Source: Saccopteryx bilineata
Taxonomy: Eukaryota > Chordata > Mammalia > Chiroptera > Emballonuridae
Reading direction: 5' to 3'
NCBI RefSeq assembly: GCF_036850765.1
Contig: NC_089495.1
Span: 203,981,847 to 204,045,846, forward strand
DNA: 64,000 nt
The stretch's first letter is position 1. Every line of letters starts with the position of its first letter. Positions 52,031 through 63,090 of this stretch are shown here, one piece after another. The notes beneath the pieces are model-generated. The model was not told the origin of the DNA. It ran no database searches and saw nothing but the letters and a program-made list of their open reading frames with translations. The position numbers and the translations under genes are program-made.

Positions 52031-52215
52031 GTCCTGCTTGCCGGCCTCCTCTCTGAAATGCCCTCCACACTCCAAGCCACCAGCTACATAGATTTTCATG
52101 TTAATTACTGCCTCCTGGATCCGTCCCAAAGATCCCCTTCTTTTCCGGGTATGAGGGTGTTTTTTTGTAAAGCCATCTGCTGATTTCATCTTCCCACAAT
52201 AAAATTTTTGCATCT
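52031..52215 (+). other. 3' UTR terminal exon of the latherin-like gene
   Basis: The acceptor 'ttatttcacacag' is followed by about 185 bp with an AATAAA at 52,198-52,203. The upstream partner is the donor at 49,803 (aatcag|gtgaga) after the stop exon. The same layout, stop in the penultimate exon plus a non-coding last exon, is seen in BPIFA1. The identical exon occurs on minus in the right arm. Confidence 0.7.
52198..52203 (+). terminator. Poly(A) signal of the latherin-like gene
   Basis: Canonical AATAAA near the inner end of the left arm, conserved in the right arm at 53,642-53,647 (minus). Confidence 0.7.
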
Positions 52216-52272
52216 CTTCACAGGGGACTGTCCTGCTTCCATAGCGCCCTGTGGGCAGCGGCACAAAAGCCA

Positions 52273-53172
52273 CAAACGGTGGCGAGTCCGGTAAGGATGA
52301 CCTAAACTGAAAGAGGGGGGAGGGGGCCTGGGTTAACTTAGCCTCAGAAGTGCCTGGACACTCTGGCCTGGAGTTTTCCTAGAGCAAAGGAGCAAGGTCA
52401 CGTGTAACCTGCTCCACCAGGTCATAGCACTGGGCATGCACCACAGCTCTCCTGCTTGTTGGGAATGTACACAGGAGATTAGACCTCAGCAGGTCCTGAC
52501 GTTGTGAGTAATTTGTATGAGTAGGCGATCCGGATGTATTTGACCTTGTAAAGAAAACTCACACATTATTTTCATTTACATACACACAATGCCCTTGCAA
52601 TTCCACACTACTCATTCTGACACTCAAACACAGTAGTTTTTAACCAATTTACACTTCGGGGCCAATGAAAATAAGAGAATTATATTGGGAACAACTAAGG
52701 CAGAAATCGCCCTGAGCATAGGTGAAGTCTCTAAGATCATTTGGTCTCTAATCGTCGTGCAGCATCAGGGCAGTTAGCTCTTTCGCAGACCCGCACACTA
52801 TTTCTGGCTGTGTGGATGATTAGATAATAGATTTCAGCCTGACCAGGTGGTGGCGCAGTGGATAGAGCATCGGACTGGGACACAAAAGACCGAAGTTCTA
52901 GCCCCAGCGCGGGCTCACAAGCTTGAGCATGGGGTTGCTGGCTTGAGCATGGGATCATAAAGATGACCCCATAGTCACTGGCTTGAGCCCAAGGTCACTG
53001 GCTTGAGCAAGGGTTCACTCACTTGGCTACAGCCCTTCGGTCAAGGCACATATGAGAAAGCAATCAATGAACAACTAAGGAGCTGCAATGAAGAATTGAT
53101 GCTTCTCATCTCTCTTCCTTTCTGCCTGTCTGTCTCTGTTTGTCCATCTCTCTGTCTTTCTTTCTGTTTCTG

Positions 53173-53213
<41 letters not shown>

Positions 53214-53579
53214 CCAAGCAAAGCACTTAGACTGCCCCCTGAGCACTCTGACGAGTTAGCTGGTATGACTATTCTTGTTGCACTTACGTGGTTCTTGTCT
53301 ACCACGTACTGAAGAATTGCCCAGAAGTTTATTCCCGATCCCACCTCCAGAGATTCTGACTCAATTGCTCAGGAGTGGCCCAGGAATCTGTATTTTTGCA
53401 AGCACCACCCACATCCCCCGAGATACTGCAGGGCCTCCCAGAACTCCATCTTTCCCTCAGTTCCATTCTTCCAGCACAGGCCACCCCAAACCCAGAAGAA
53501 GCGCCTTCGTCAGCCTTTGTCAAACCCAACATTCCATTCAGAAAGGGACCCCACTCCACCCCCATCCTAACCCCATTTT
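52273..53579. other. Palindrome spacer
   Basis: About 1.3 kb of single-copy sequence separates the inverted arms. Roughly a third is a SINE with an (AC)n tail. I see no gene in it. Confidence 0.8.
52837..53211 (+). mobile_element. Bat tRNA-derived SINE (Ves-type) with (AC)n tail
   Basis: Head 'gcctgaccaggtggtggcgc', 'ggcttgagcatgggg' modules, the 'aaggcacatatgagaaagc' box and a CT tract, ending in a pure (AC) microsatellite at about 53,174-53,211. It lies in the palindrome spacer. Confidence 0.9.
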
Positions 53580-53624
53580 TTTGCCACTGCCCACAGGGCG
53601 CTATGGAAGCAAGACAGTCCACTG

Positions 53625-53814
53625 TGCAGAGATGCAAAAAATTTATTGTGGGAAGATGAAGTCAGCAGATGGGTTTACAGAAAAACACCCTCATACTCAG
53701 AAAAGAAGGGGATCTTTGGGACGGATCCAGGAGGCAGCAATTAACATGAAAATCTATGTAGCTGGTGGCTTGGAGTGTGGGGGGCATTTCAGAGAGGAGG
53801 CCGGCAAGCAGGAC
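53625..53814 (-). other. 3' UTR exon copy in the right arm
   Basis: Minus-strand counterpart of 52,031-52,215 with acceptor (cacacag|gtcctg) and AATAAA at 53,642-53,647 both preserved. About four mismatches in roughly 130 aligned bases. Confidence 0.7.
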
Positions 53815-55986
53815 CTGTGTGAAATAATCAAGATACTCGTCAACTTTATACACCCTTTTAAAGGAGGTCATAAGGCAGAGCACAGCGCCTTTCCTCTGCC
53901 CAGTTCTGAATCGCACCGGTGACGCTGTCCACTGTTCGTGGTGCTAAACCGTATTTCTTCCTGGACACCCCTCCACTCCCTATTCCTGGAGAACAATTCC
54001 TCACTGTTCCTTAGTTTCCTTCTCCTCCGCCAAGATGGACCTTGCTTCTTACCTTGGCCTACGTCATGGCACAAGGCTGCAAAATGTTGCCAAATGCCCT
54101 GGTTCATCAAAAGACATTTTAATATTACATATTATTTTAATATGGGCAATCCATTCACAGTTATAAAACACTTTCTAGGCAGGATAAATGTGTCTGTGGG
54201 ACTTTCATGACAGATGGCAGCCTAGATGTATTGGGGAGCATGAAATAAAAAGCTCTAGGTCTTTCAAGGTATTTTGCAACCAGTCATAATTAGCTTCGCT
54301 AGAGTTGCTGTGTCCACTCTGGCCGCCACCAACCACATATGAATATTGAGCACTTAAAATGCACCTAGTCCACATGGAAATGTGCTGTAAGTACAAAATA
54401 CACTCCAGATATCAAAGACTTGGCACAAAATGTAGGATATAAAGGAATTCATTAGTAACTTTTATATTGATGATACATTGACATGCTAACACTTTGGTTA
54501 TATTGAGTAAGCAAAATATATTACTAAAATTAATAAATCTGCATTTTTTCAGTTAAAATTTCATTACTAAAAATCCCAAATTACATGTGCTTCATTATAT
54601 TTTTTATTGTATAACATTAATTAAGAGTAGTACATAACTAAACTAATCAACCCAACAACATAGGTTCAACAACGGTGTCAGCCACTGAGTGTTTCATGTT
54701 CCCTGTCATGGACTGTACCTTCCTGGTGGCTCAGTTCATCACTTGCAACTTTGTGCTCAGAAATCACATGTACCGTCCACTGTAAGCTTATCCTTACTGC
54801 TAAGAGAAGCATGTCTCCATTCCCCATGATGCCCGTGACCAATCACACAGAGCTTCTCCCCGTTGTCTAGAGCACCAGGTCCTTCCCTACTTCTGTATGT
54901 TTGCACATGCTGTGTCCTCTGCCTTTAATGCATTTCCCCACAAAGAAACTCTTAATCACTCTTCAACATTCAGTTTAAATCCTTTCTCCTCTTGGAAGCC
55001 CTCCAGGACATCTTCTGGCAGAGCTTCTGAGTCTTGCTTCTCTACATCCATAAAACCTCAAACAGAACATTCTGCTGCACATAAAATTGTCCATTTATTT
55101 GCCTATCCCTTACTAGACTGGGTGCCCTTGAGGGCAGGGGCCGGGTGTGGTTCATCTTTGTAATCCTGGCACCTGGGATAAAACGGGGAATAGGATGAAG
55201 TCCTTGCCTTTGTGAAGTCTGCATTCTAGTTGGGGAAGGAGAAGAAATAACTAATAACATAGTAGGAGGTCAGATGCTAATGGATGTGTCATGAAGGAAA
55301 ACGAAGCAGGGACCAGAGTGGCAGGTGTTCCCTTTTTCTGGAGAGACCTGAGGTGGGGTCACTGGAGTAGACTGTATTCAGTGCAGAATACAGTTTCAAA
55401 TCAATATGTGCTGAGTGAATAATCACATCTCCTTTTACAGAGATTCCCCCCACATTCCTTTCTTTACCAGATATCATCCTTATAAAGCTACTTCTTATAA
55501 CAGAGTTCTTCCACCCTCCAGCCACACTGCACTTCTTTCTTTGCACCCACAAGGAAAGCTCACTCCTGCCTCAACGCTTTTGCACATGCTTGTTCTCCTG
55601 CCTGTGATGTTCTTTCCCTGGGTCTTGGCATGTCTTCTGCCTTATTGTTCAGGACTCTGCTGACACGTGCTCCTTTGCCTTTCTCCTCCGCCACCCCAGT
55701 CACGCTGTCTCTCACATCCTCCTACGTTGTGACCTTCATCGTCCCCACCACCTTACAAAATGCAGTTGACCCAGCATTTAACTCCTAGTTCACTGTGGAT
55801 ATGCACAACGAGGATACGAGCTCCAGGGGAGCAGAGTCTTTGTGTTGCTCATGGTTGTATCCCTAGAACTAGCACATTGTAGATGCTTCACTGAAATTTC
55901 ATGAATGAGTGAAGGAATGAAACATTTACAATGACCCTAATGCCCAAGATCAGTAAAGGCATGAAAATACATTTCTGGTCTCTCAC

Positions 55987-57920
55987 CTGATTGGTACCAA
56001 TGTGGTTCCTGTGCTGTGAGGACATCGAGGGGTGGATAATGTATATGGCCGGCTGCAGCAAACGAGCTAGAAAACAAGACAGACACCTCAGACCGTGGGG
56101 GTGAAGGAGGATGAGAGAGGCAAAGGAGTTTCCCTGCTGGATCTGGGGACAGAGCAGAGTCAGAGAATGAGTCAGAGGCTTGGAGACCGGATGTGGAGGG
56201 CTCTCCATTGTCACCGGAATCTCCGATCATTTCACTGACAGTTCTATGCCTCCGTTTCTTCACCCATGAACCAAGAACAACTTCTCCCTCTTGAAGCTAA
56301 TCCCCTAAGAGCTTGCACCCTAAAACGAGACAGTGGAGGAGGTTGCCCCTGTATCCCTGTTTACCAGGAGCCCTCTCCAGAGTCGCAGCTGTGACGGGCA
56401 GAGAGAGGGTGTTGGCCCTGCCACCCAGTCCCATGTGCTCGTAGTGAGCTGGGCACCGAGCTTTGAGAGCTTCAACACGCATCCAGATGACCTGCCTCAA
56501 GCTTCCCACCCTATAAGCAGGGAGCTCCCTGTCAATGGAGGTATGCCAGCCAAGGCCAGGAAATTGCCTGCTGGGAAAGTCATCTAAAGGAATGTTAGAA
56601 ACTCTAGCATCCAGCCCGTGGTTGGACTAGTGAAAATTCAATGAATGTAATAAGAGTCTTTTTAACCGGCAATGTTATTGGTTCTCAGATTCCTGCTGGG
56701 GGCTGAGCTGTGGAGATTCCACCTTGCACGACTCGCTGGGGGTCTGGCAGACGTAGAAACTTTGGGTACTGGGCGGTAGAGACGGCTGAAGGACACAGTG
56801 CTTTCCTGGGCTGAAACCAGACCAATATTCTCCTCCTAACGCAGCATCGTACATTTTAATAGGAGAGTCAAGGGCATCTCGGACAGCTTTTCTTCCACAC
56901 ACACACACCCCAGGGAAGCCTCTGTTTATATTTCAGCTTCTTAGGCTTTGAGGACCAGAAGATGGGAAACCGCACATACTTAGCTCGTGGTAGGGCTGCA
57001 GAGGGTTTAAACCTGGCCAGGCGCACAGCACCCCCCCCCCCCAGAAATTGGGAGCTGAGTTTGTTAGGATTGTGGCTGTTACAGACCCTACTTCCTGTGT
57101 GGAGCAGGAATGGATTTTCAGTGCAGAAGCGGTGTGAGGGTGAGGGAAGGGATGACGATGGATGGAAGAGTAAAGGGGTGGGGGGAGTGTGAACTTTCTC
57201 CTGCCCCTTCCCTCTGGCCTCACTTACTAAATATTTCATTAATCAGGCTGTATCTCAGGTGGGAGATCCATGTGGTAAGGAAGGAACATATCTGCAAGAC
57301 AAGGAAATACACGAGTCAGGGAGAGGACTCCGCTCATGAAGCCTGCACGGGGTCATTCAGGCAAGTCCTTCTTCTAAGCCAGGCCATCCTAGGGAACAAG
57401 CAGGAAAGAGGGGATTGGCGAGCAGACTGCCCTGGGTTCCCATGTCAGCTGTGCCATTTGGCATTTTCGTCACTTGGCTAAGCCTCTGACTCTCCCCCCG
57501 GAACTTCTTAAATCTGGGGAAACACTGGGAAATGGGGACAGTATTACTACCTAGAGTATGAGACTGTTTAGAGAAGGAGACAAGCAAATTCACGTAAGAT
57601 GCTTAGCACCGTGCCTGTGTGCCTTAGTGAATGTTAGCTGTTAATTTTATAATTGCTTATACTTATTTACAGTTAGGGAAACTGAGTCTCGGATGAACTT
57701 GTTAGCTGACGTTCAGTCTCACAGAGGCTGATTCCTTCTTGAAAGATCTCCTTCCAGTTTAATTAAGGAAGTTCCACCCACCAAGCTCTGACTCCAGACT
57801 CAAAGACTGAAGTGCATAGACTGGGTTGGTATACTTACTTTTACGGCCAAGGCATAGTTGAGGATGTGTCCCATATGGATTTTCAACACTTTAACAGTAG
57901 ATCTTGGCGTTGAGGGGTCT
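55987..57920 (-). pseudogene. Partial inverted copy of the latherin-like gene (three exons)
   Basis: Three minus-strand exons match the left-arm exons with all splice signals kept: 57,920-57,839, 57,291-57,228 (ICSFLTTW) and 56,066-55,987. No stop or frameshift occurs within the first two, yet they differ at 22/82 and 16/64 bases from the left arm, mostly changing amino acids. In the third exon small changes remove the left-arm TAG, so the frame stays open through the donor (RLLQPAIYIIHPS). No leader, third or fourth exon lies upstream, because homology stops at 60,063 inside an intron. It is therefore a gene fragment unless its exons are used by an upstream minus-strand gene such as BPIFA3. 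Confidence 0.75.
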
Positions 57921-58646
57921 CTAAATGAAGAATGAACAAGGTTGTAGAATAGATTAATTTCACCCACGCTCTTCTTCCTTCATGTTGCTTCTTTTCTCAG
58001 TTGACCCCAAACTGCTTAGAGTTCACCCTTTATTCTTTGTTTGCACAGAGCTCTATGATACAGCCACAGCCTTTTGCTCCCATCTACCTCCTAATAGCTC
58101 CTTTAAATTGATCTTTCATTCAAATCACCTGTGCCCTCATCACTGGTCCTCCTCCCTCCATTCTTAGTGCTCTTTTGCTTGTCGTCCGCAATGATTTCTT
58201 CAGCTTTGACCACCCTTCCAGGTCCAGGCCACTGGCTTTATGCAGGCTGCTCTACTCAGCTCTGACTTCCTTCTTTCCTGCACACATGATCATTTCTCTG
58301 ATGAGCTAATGCTCTGCTAGAACTTATCTCCCTAGCCCCATGGTCATGCCTTCATGGAAAGGGAGAGTATCATGTCCTTCTTCAGTTGAGGGAGATAGAA
58401 AGAAACAGGAAGTATCCATGTAAAGTGGTCTTTGGGGTCCTGAAGTCTTCCCCAGTCCTTGATAGATTGGGGTAAATCTAAGTTCCAGGCAAAGGGTTTG
58501 TGTCTTTATTGTATAAAAAGCTTGCACATAACTCAGTTGATCTACCTCTTCCAGCCTAAGGTCTCAGATTTCCCACAATGGAAGGACTCACATTCTTCAA
58601 CATATCAGTAGACATGAGAGCCATAGTCTACAGAGTTTTCCCTGGA

Positions 58647-58822
58647 TCTGTGATGGCAAACCTTTTGATAAAAAGCACCCATTTTTGCAGTGCTGGTCAA
58701 CCTGATCCCTCCCACGCACCATTTGGTGGCTCCGCTACTGGAACGCCCTAGTGGGCCGGTGGCACCAGGTTGACCAACACTGCAAAAGTGGGTGGTTTCT
58801 ATAAAAAGATTCACCATCACGG
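58647..58822. mobile_element. Small hairpin DNA transposon (MITE)
   Basis: About 175 bp with long inverted repeats: 'ctgtgatggcaaacc' and 'tgcagtgctggtcaacctg' on the left mirror 'caggttgaccaacactgca' and 'tcaccatcacgg' on the right. It is missing from the matching left-arm position (about 47,155), which shows the clean empty site. Boundaries are approximate, flanked by ccctgg/ccctag. Confidence 0.85.
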
Positions 58823-59225
58823 CCCTAGGGGAAGGTGACTGTGACTCAAGGGAGCTTTCTCTGGCCAGGTTCTCAGTGTGTCTAAACATGACAGGAGGAC
58901 ATTACCAGACCTGGAAAGGCTCAGGAAGGATTCTACACCTGCTCTTTCCTGAAACAGTGAGCAACAGGGAGATGGAGCAAAATGAAGAATTCATGAATAA
59001 GAGAGACAGGGTATAAAATAGATTGCCACTGATGTTGGATTCAGTTCATTGTAGAGATCAGCCTAAATTTTTTTTTAAATCTTACAAAAGAAGATTGTAA
59101 GAAAGTTTATAAATTTCAAGGAAAGCACCAACACTCTTGTTAATAATAGGATACTCTTCTGAAGATAGTTACTCTAGGGAGATAACATCACAGACTAAAA
59201 AAAAAAGAATGATGAGATCACATTC

Positions 59226-59226
59226 T

Positions 59227-59261
<35 letters not shown>

Positions 59262-59628
59262 TTTTTTTGTATTTTTCTGAAGTTGGAAACGGGGAGGCAG
59301 TCTGACAGGCTCCCGCATGCGCCCGACCGGGATCCACCCTGCGTGCCCACCAGGGGGCAATGCTCTGCCCCTCTGGGGCATTGCTCTGTTGCAACCAGAG
59401 CCATTCTAGTGCCTGAGGCAGAGGCCATAGAGCCATCCCCAGCACTCGGGCCAACTTTGCTCCAATGGAGCCTTGGCTACGGGAGGAAAAGAAAGAGACA
59501 GAGAGGAAGGAGAGGGGGAGGGGTGGAGAAGCAGATGGGCACTTCTCCTGTGTGCCCTGACTTGGAATTGAACCTGGAACTCCTGCAGCCACGCCGATGC
59601 TCTACTACTGAGCCATCTGGCCAGGGCC
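59226..59628 (-). mobile_element. Bat tRNA-derived SINE (long form)
   Basis: Same family as the copy at 1,030. It has a (TTTA)n tail at the left and the head 'ggccctggccagatggctca' on minus at the right. It is absent from the left arm near 46,775, so it inserted after the inverted duplication. Confidence 0.9.
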
Positions 59629-60353
59629 GAGATGGCATTCTTGCTCTACTGCAAGTTAAAAAAAATGAAAACAATGGCATCTGTGAAATTTTCTAAACAG
59701 AATTTGTGAAAATGGGAATAATTTGTACTGGTTGGGCATGTGATGCAACTGACTGGTGCCTGCTAGAATCACGTCACTGAGTTCAGTTGCATTGGCGAGA
59801 TATCTGGTAAGTGATTTAGAATGCTCAAAATTGTTATGTACCTTAACAGTTTAAAATGACAGAACTGGTAATACTTTTGAAATAATTTTAGAAACCTACA
59901 ATAAGGAAATAATTTTTATTTTCAGAAGACCCTTCTATACTTAAAGATTTAGAATTGTTTATAAGAGCAAAAAAATAAAAATAAATAACAAATCAGAAAT
60001 AAACTAGTGTCAACCCATCATCAAGCGAGCCTGCTTTCTTTGCTCTCACAGCCATTCAGTGAATGGCTTATTTTACCCTTATTTATGGATAAAATAAGGT
60101 CGTCCCTCATGGGGTTGTGAGGGTCTGATGAAGGCTGAACGTCAGCTGCTTCTGACACCGAGCTTGGCACATGCCACGGGCTTCGTAAGCATGTGCTTCT
60201 CTTGGTGATATGTGTGTAACTGCCCCATGATTTCTCGGCACGCTCTCCCTACCCTCAGGGGAGAGAGGCTGAGAATTCATATTTAAGAATTGAATGGTCA
60301 TTAACCAAATGATTAACAACGAGTTAAATGATGTCTAATAACATACCCTACAG

Positions 60354-60561
60354 CAGCGGTTCTCAACCTGTGGGTCGAGACCCTGGGGGGGGGTGTCGAA
60401 CGACCAAAACACAGGTGTCGCCTAAAGCCATCGGAAATACATATTTTATTTAAAAATATATTGTATAATAAATATGTATTTTCCAATGGCTTTAGGCGAC
60501 GCCCTGTGTTTTGGTCGTTCGACCCCCGCCGGGGTTGCGACCCACAGGTTGAGAACCGCTG
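60354..60561. mobile_element. Palindromic hAT MITE
   Basis: This 208-bp element is almost entirely an inverted repeat with about 100-bp arms. Ends are cagcggttctcaacctgtgg and ccacaggttgagaaccgctg; internal arms contain 'cgaacgaccaaaacacagg' and its complement. Flanks ccctacag / ccttacgg are an imperfect 8-bp duplication. The TIR is shared with the element at 10,496. Confidence 0.93.
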
Positions 60562-60569
60562 CCTTACGG

Positions 60570-61811
60570 ACTTGGCATAGGCTAAACATGTTGCAAGTGG
60601 CTTTTCATGTACGCTGACAAACATCTTGCATGGTAAATATGTTTATTTAGAAACAATTTTTGTTAAAGGATAATCTATAAAAGGAAATGCACCTAACTGA
60701 AGAGCTCAGGAATTGTCACAAACGGAACACCCTCCCCACGATCGGCACCCTGGTCCAGAAACAACAGAAGATTACCTCTCAAGCCCTTCCCAGTCACTGA
60801 CCCCCTCCCCAGCCATAACCAGTTTCTTGACCTCTTAACAGCATAGATTCGTTTTGCTGTTTTGAGCGTCATGTGAGTGGGGGCTGCGACACCAGGTGCT
60901 CTGTGTCTGGCGTCATGAGGTGTGTGAGATGATCTCTGCGACTGTGTAGCTGTAGGTCGTATTCATCACTGTGGAGATTCTGCTGGGGGACTATCCCCCA
61001 AGATCTCTGTTTATGCATTCTTCTGATGGGCCTTTAGGGAGCTTTTTGGGGCCATATGACCACTGCTGCTACGAGCAATCCTGTAGATGTCTCGTGCTGC
61101 CCACGCGCACGTGTTTCTGTTGCACACAAACCTTAGAGAGGCGTTGTGTCACATGTTGAACTTCAGGAGATGCAGCTGCCGCCCAGTGTTATAAGGGCTG
61201 TGGCACAACTCCCCTCCACCAGCAGCGTGAAGGCTCCTGATGCTCCACACCCTGTAAGCTTTTCCATTTCACAAGTGAGGAAGACCAAGAGGTCAAGTGC
61301 CTTGTCCCAAACCCAGGTAGTGAATCCTAAGACCAGGAGTCCTTCGCTCATTTCATCTCAGCAACCCGCGGAGCTTGCGCTGCGTGCCCGCCCTCTGGTG
61401 GGGGATGGAAGGCACGGAACCCCGTGCGCTTGGTCCAGACCTTCACGGCACCTTCTCTTGGGGAAACTGAACCTGAACTCAGATATGTCTGATGCCAACG
61501 CTTACTCTCTTCCGCTGACACTCCCTTGGAGCTCAGCAAAGGGCTTGGTACATGGTAGCTGCTCAATACATGTGGGTTCTATGAGTGAGGGAATGGGAAA
61601 TCTCAACAGGACCCTCTCTACATTGATGAGCGCATCTGTGGACGGGCTTCCGGCTGCAAAATACAGGAAGAGCAAGTTTTATCTGGGATTTCTGGGCTGT
61701 TGAGCAAACCCAGGTATATTCTGTCTCAGGATACGCCTTCGTCAGGTCTTTACTCCTGGAACCCGGACTCCGGGCCCAGGCAAGGGGACCTCTGCAGCTT
61801 CAGAGCTACAA
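60570..61811. other. Intergenic 3' of BPIFA3, no gene seen
   Basis: Unique sequence between the MITE and the BPIFA3 poly(A) signal. Open frames lack family features. No missing exons of the partial latherin-like copy were found here. Confidence 0.5.
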
Positions 61812-61817
61812 TTTATT
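61812..61817 (-). terminator. BPIFA3: BPIFA3 poly(A) signal
   Basis: AATAAA on the minus strand (tttatt on +), about 145 bp after the BPIFA3 stop codon. Confidence 0.65.
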
Positions 61818-61958
61818 ATGGAAGAAAACAGGATGTCCAGAGGGTCTGTGGGAAAGGTTTTCAGGGCAGCGGCAGCACCGCTCTAAGACCTGGAATCTCC
61901 TCTGATCACCAGTCGGCAGCGGAGCACCAGACCCAGGCGCGCGGAGGGCCGGCCGGGC

Positions 61959-63090
61959 TCACAGCTGGCTGAGCGCATGCGCGGCACCCTGCTCTGCAAG
62001 GAGAAGGGTAAGCCTCAGGCACCACCTTGTACGCTGCGCCACCTCCCGGGCCCACAGTGGAGAAGACGCACCAGCCATGCCCACCAAGGGCAGGTGCCCA
62101 GAGCAGCCCTATCACAACCCTTTCCAAATGATAGCTAAGCCTTCACTTCCGGTTGTCGTCCATTCACCAGACAGGGCTGGCTCCCTGAGGGCGGGGACTG
62201 GATCTGTTAAACTGCAGCTGGAGTGGGCGGTCTCAGGTCTGGGGTGGTGCCCGTGTGCTCCCTAAAGGGTTGAGTGCAGAAGCTATAACCTCTGGTAATT
62301 TGGAGGTGTGAGTGACTTGAGGAGGCCCAGGCTGCTTGTAGGCGTGCCCTCTGCTGTCCCAGCTCTCTTGGGGGACAGCAACGTCGTCACCTCTAAAGTA
62401 CGGACACTTCACCCTCAGTAGGTTCGCTGGGAGCCCCCGTGGGGGCACCTCTGTTTGCCATTGACCCGTCCTGAGTCCTCCTTGGATGGACACAGACACT
62501 CACCCATGAGGCTTTTCACCAGCTTCACGTCCAACTGCCGGAGGACTTCACCCATCAGAGGACACACCTGGACGGGCAGCACAGAGAGAAGGGCCCGGTC
62601 AGGAGCTGGGAACAGGAAGCTACAGGGCCCGTGGCTGGAAGCTTAGACTCCGTCCTCCATGGGATTCCCACAGAGAATCGAGGGAAAAGGAGCTCAGCTT
62701 CCCTGTTCTGAGTCCAACTGCCCACTGGTGCTATGCACACAGCACTTCCACGTCTTACTGCCGGAGTCCTCAGACATCTCTAGGAGATGGGGACTGGGAT
62801 CGGACCCGTGCTACTGATGGGGAACTGAGGCTCTGGGAGACGGCATCACTTCCCCAAGGACCCACAGCCAGAAGGTGGCAGAACTGACCATTTTAATTGA
62901 AGTTTTTCAGGTTTTAAAAGCTCAGGGTTTGAAACTCTTTGCTAAACTTCCCCTGACCCTCAGAGCGAAGGATGCCCGAGGCCAAAATATATTTCTCCAG
63001 CTTACCTGATCTTCTATCATATGTGGGATAACTTTCTCCAGTTTTTGTCTAAAATCGTTGAGAAAATGTTTCATCTTGGGTGCGATATCT
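61959..63090 (-). CDS. BPIFA3: BPIFA3, last three coding exons (5' part not on this strand in the window)
   Basis: BPIFA3 is a secreted single-BPI-domain protein of poorly known function. Exons on minus are 63,090-63,006 (DIAPKMKHFL...PHMIEDQ; human AIPPKMNQFL...PHMVESQ), 62,567-62,504 (VCPLMGEVLRQLDVKL; human VCPLIGEILGQLDVKL) and 61,993-61,959 (EQGAAHALSQL then TGA; human EQEAAHEP...). Splice sites are canonical and phases join. The C-terminal tail is shorter than in human. The first exon here begins with a single base completing a codon, so it needs an upstream exon ending in phase 2, exactly what the lone + strand exon at 37,949-38,101 has. Exon 4 is not visible on minus between 63,091 and 64,000, so the 5' half lies either beyond the window or at 38 kb after an inversion. 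Confidence 0.85.

Larger units (their letters stand above)
46333..52272. repeat. Left arm of a ~6-kb inverted repeat (palindrome)
   Basis: The sequence is the reverse complement of 53,580-60,063. The outer edge is 'cactgaatggctgtgagagc' (46,335), matching its complement ending at about 60,062. The inner edge is 'ctgtgggcagcggcac' near 52,265. Arm identity is high, about 97% near the centre and about 90% farther out, judged by eye over short aligned stretches. The arm includes three coding exons and the 3' UTR of the latherin-like gene. Confidence 0.92.
53580..60063. repeat. Right arm of the inverted repeat
   Basis: Reverse complement of 46,333-52,272. It is longer by two insertions absent from the left arm: a SINE at 59,226-59,628 and a small hairpin transposon at 58,647-58,822. 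Both therefore post-date the duplication. Confidence 0.92.

Noticed and set aside
53275..53922. A 215-codon + frame over the right palindrome arm
   Set aside because: It is antisense to the 3' UTR exon of the inverted copy and runs into spacer sequence, with no homology.
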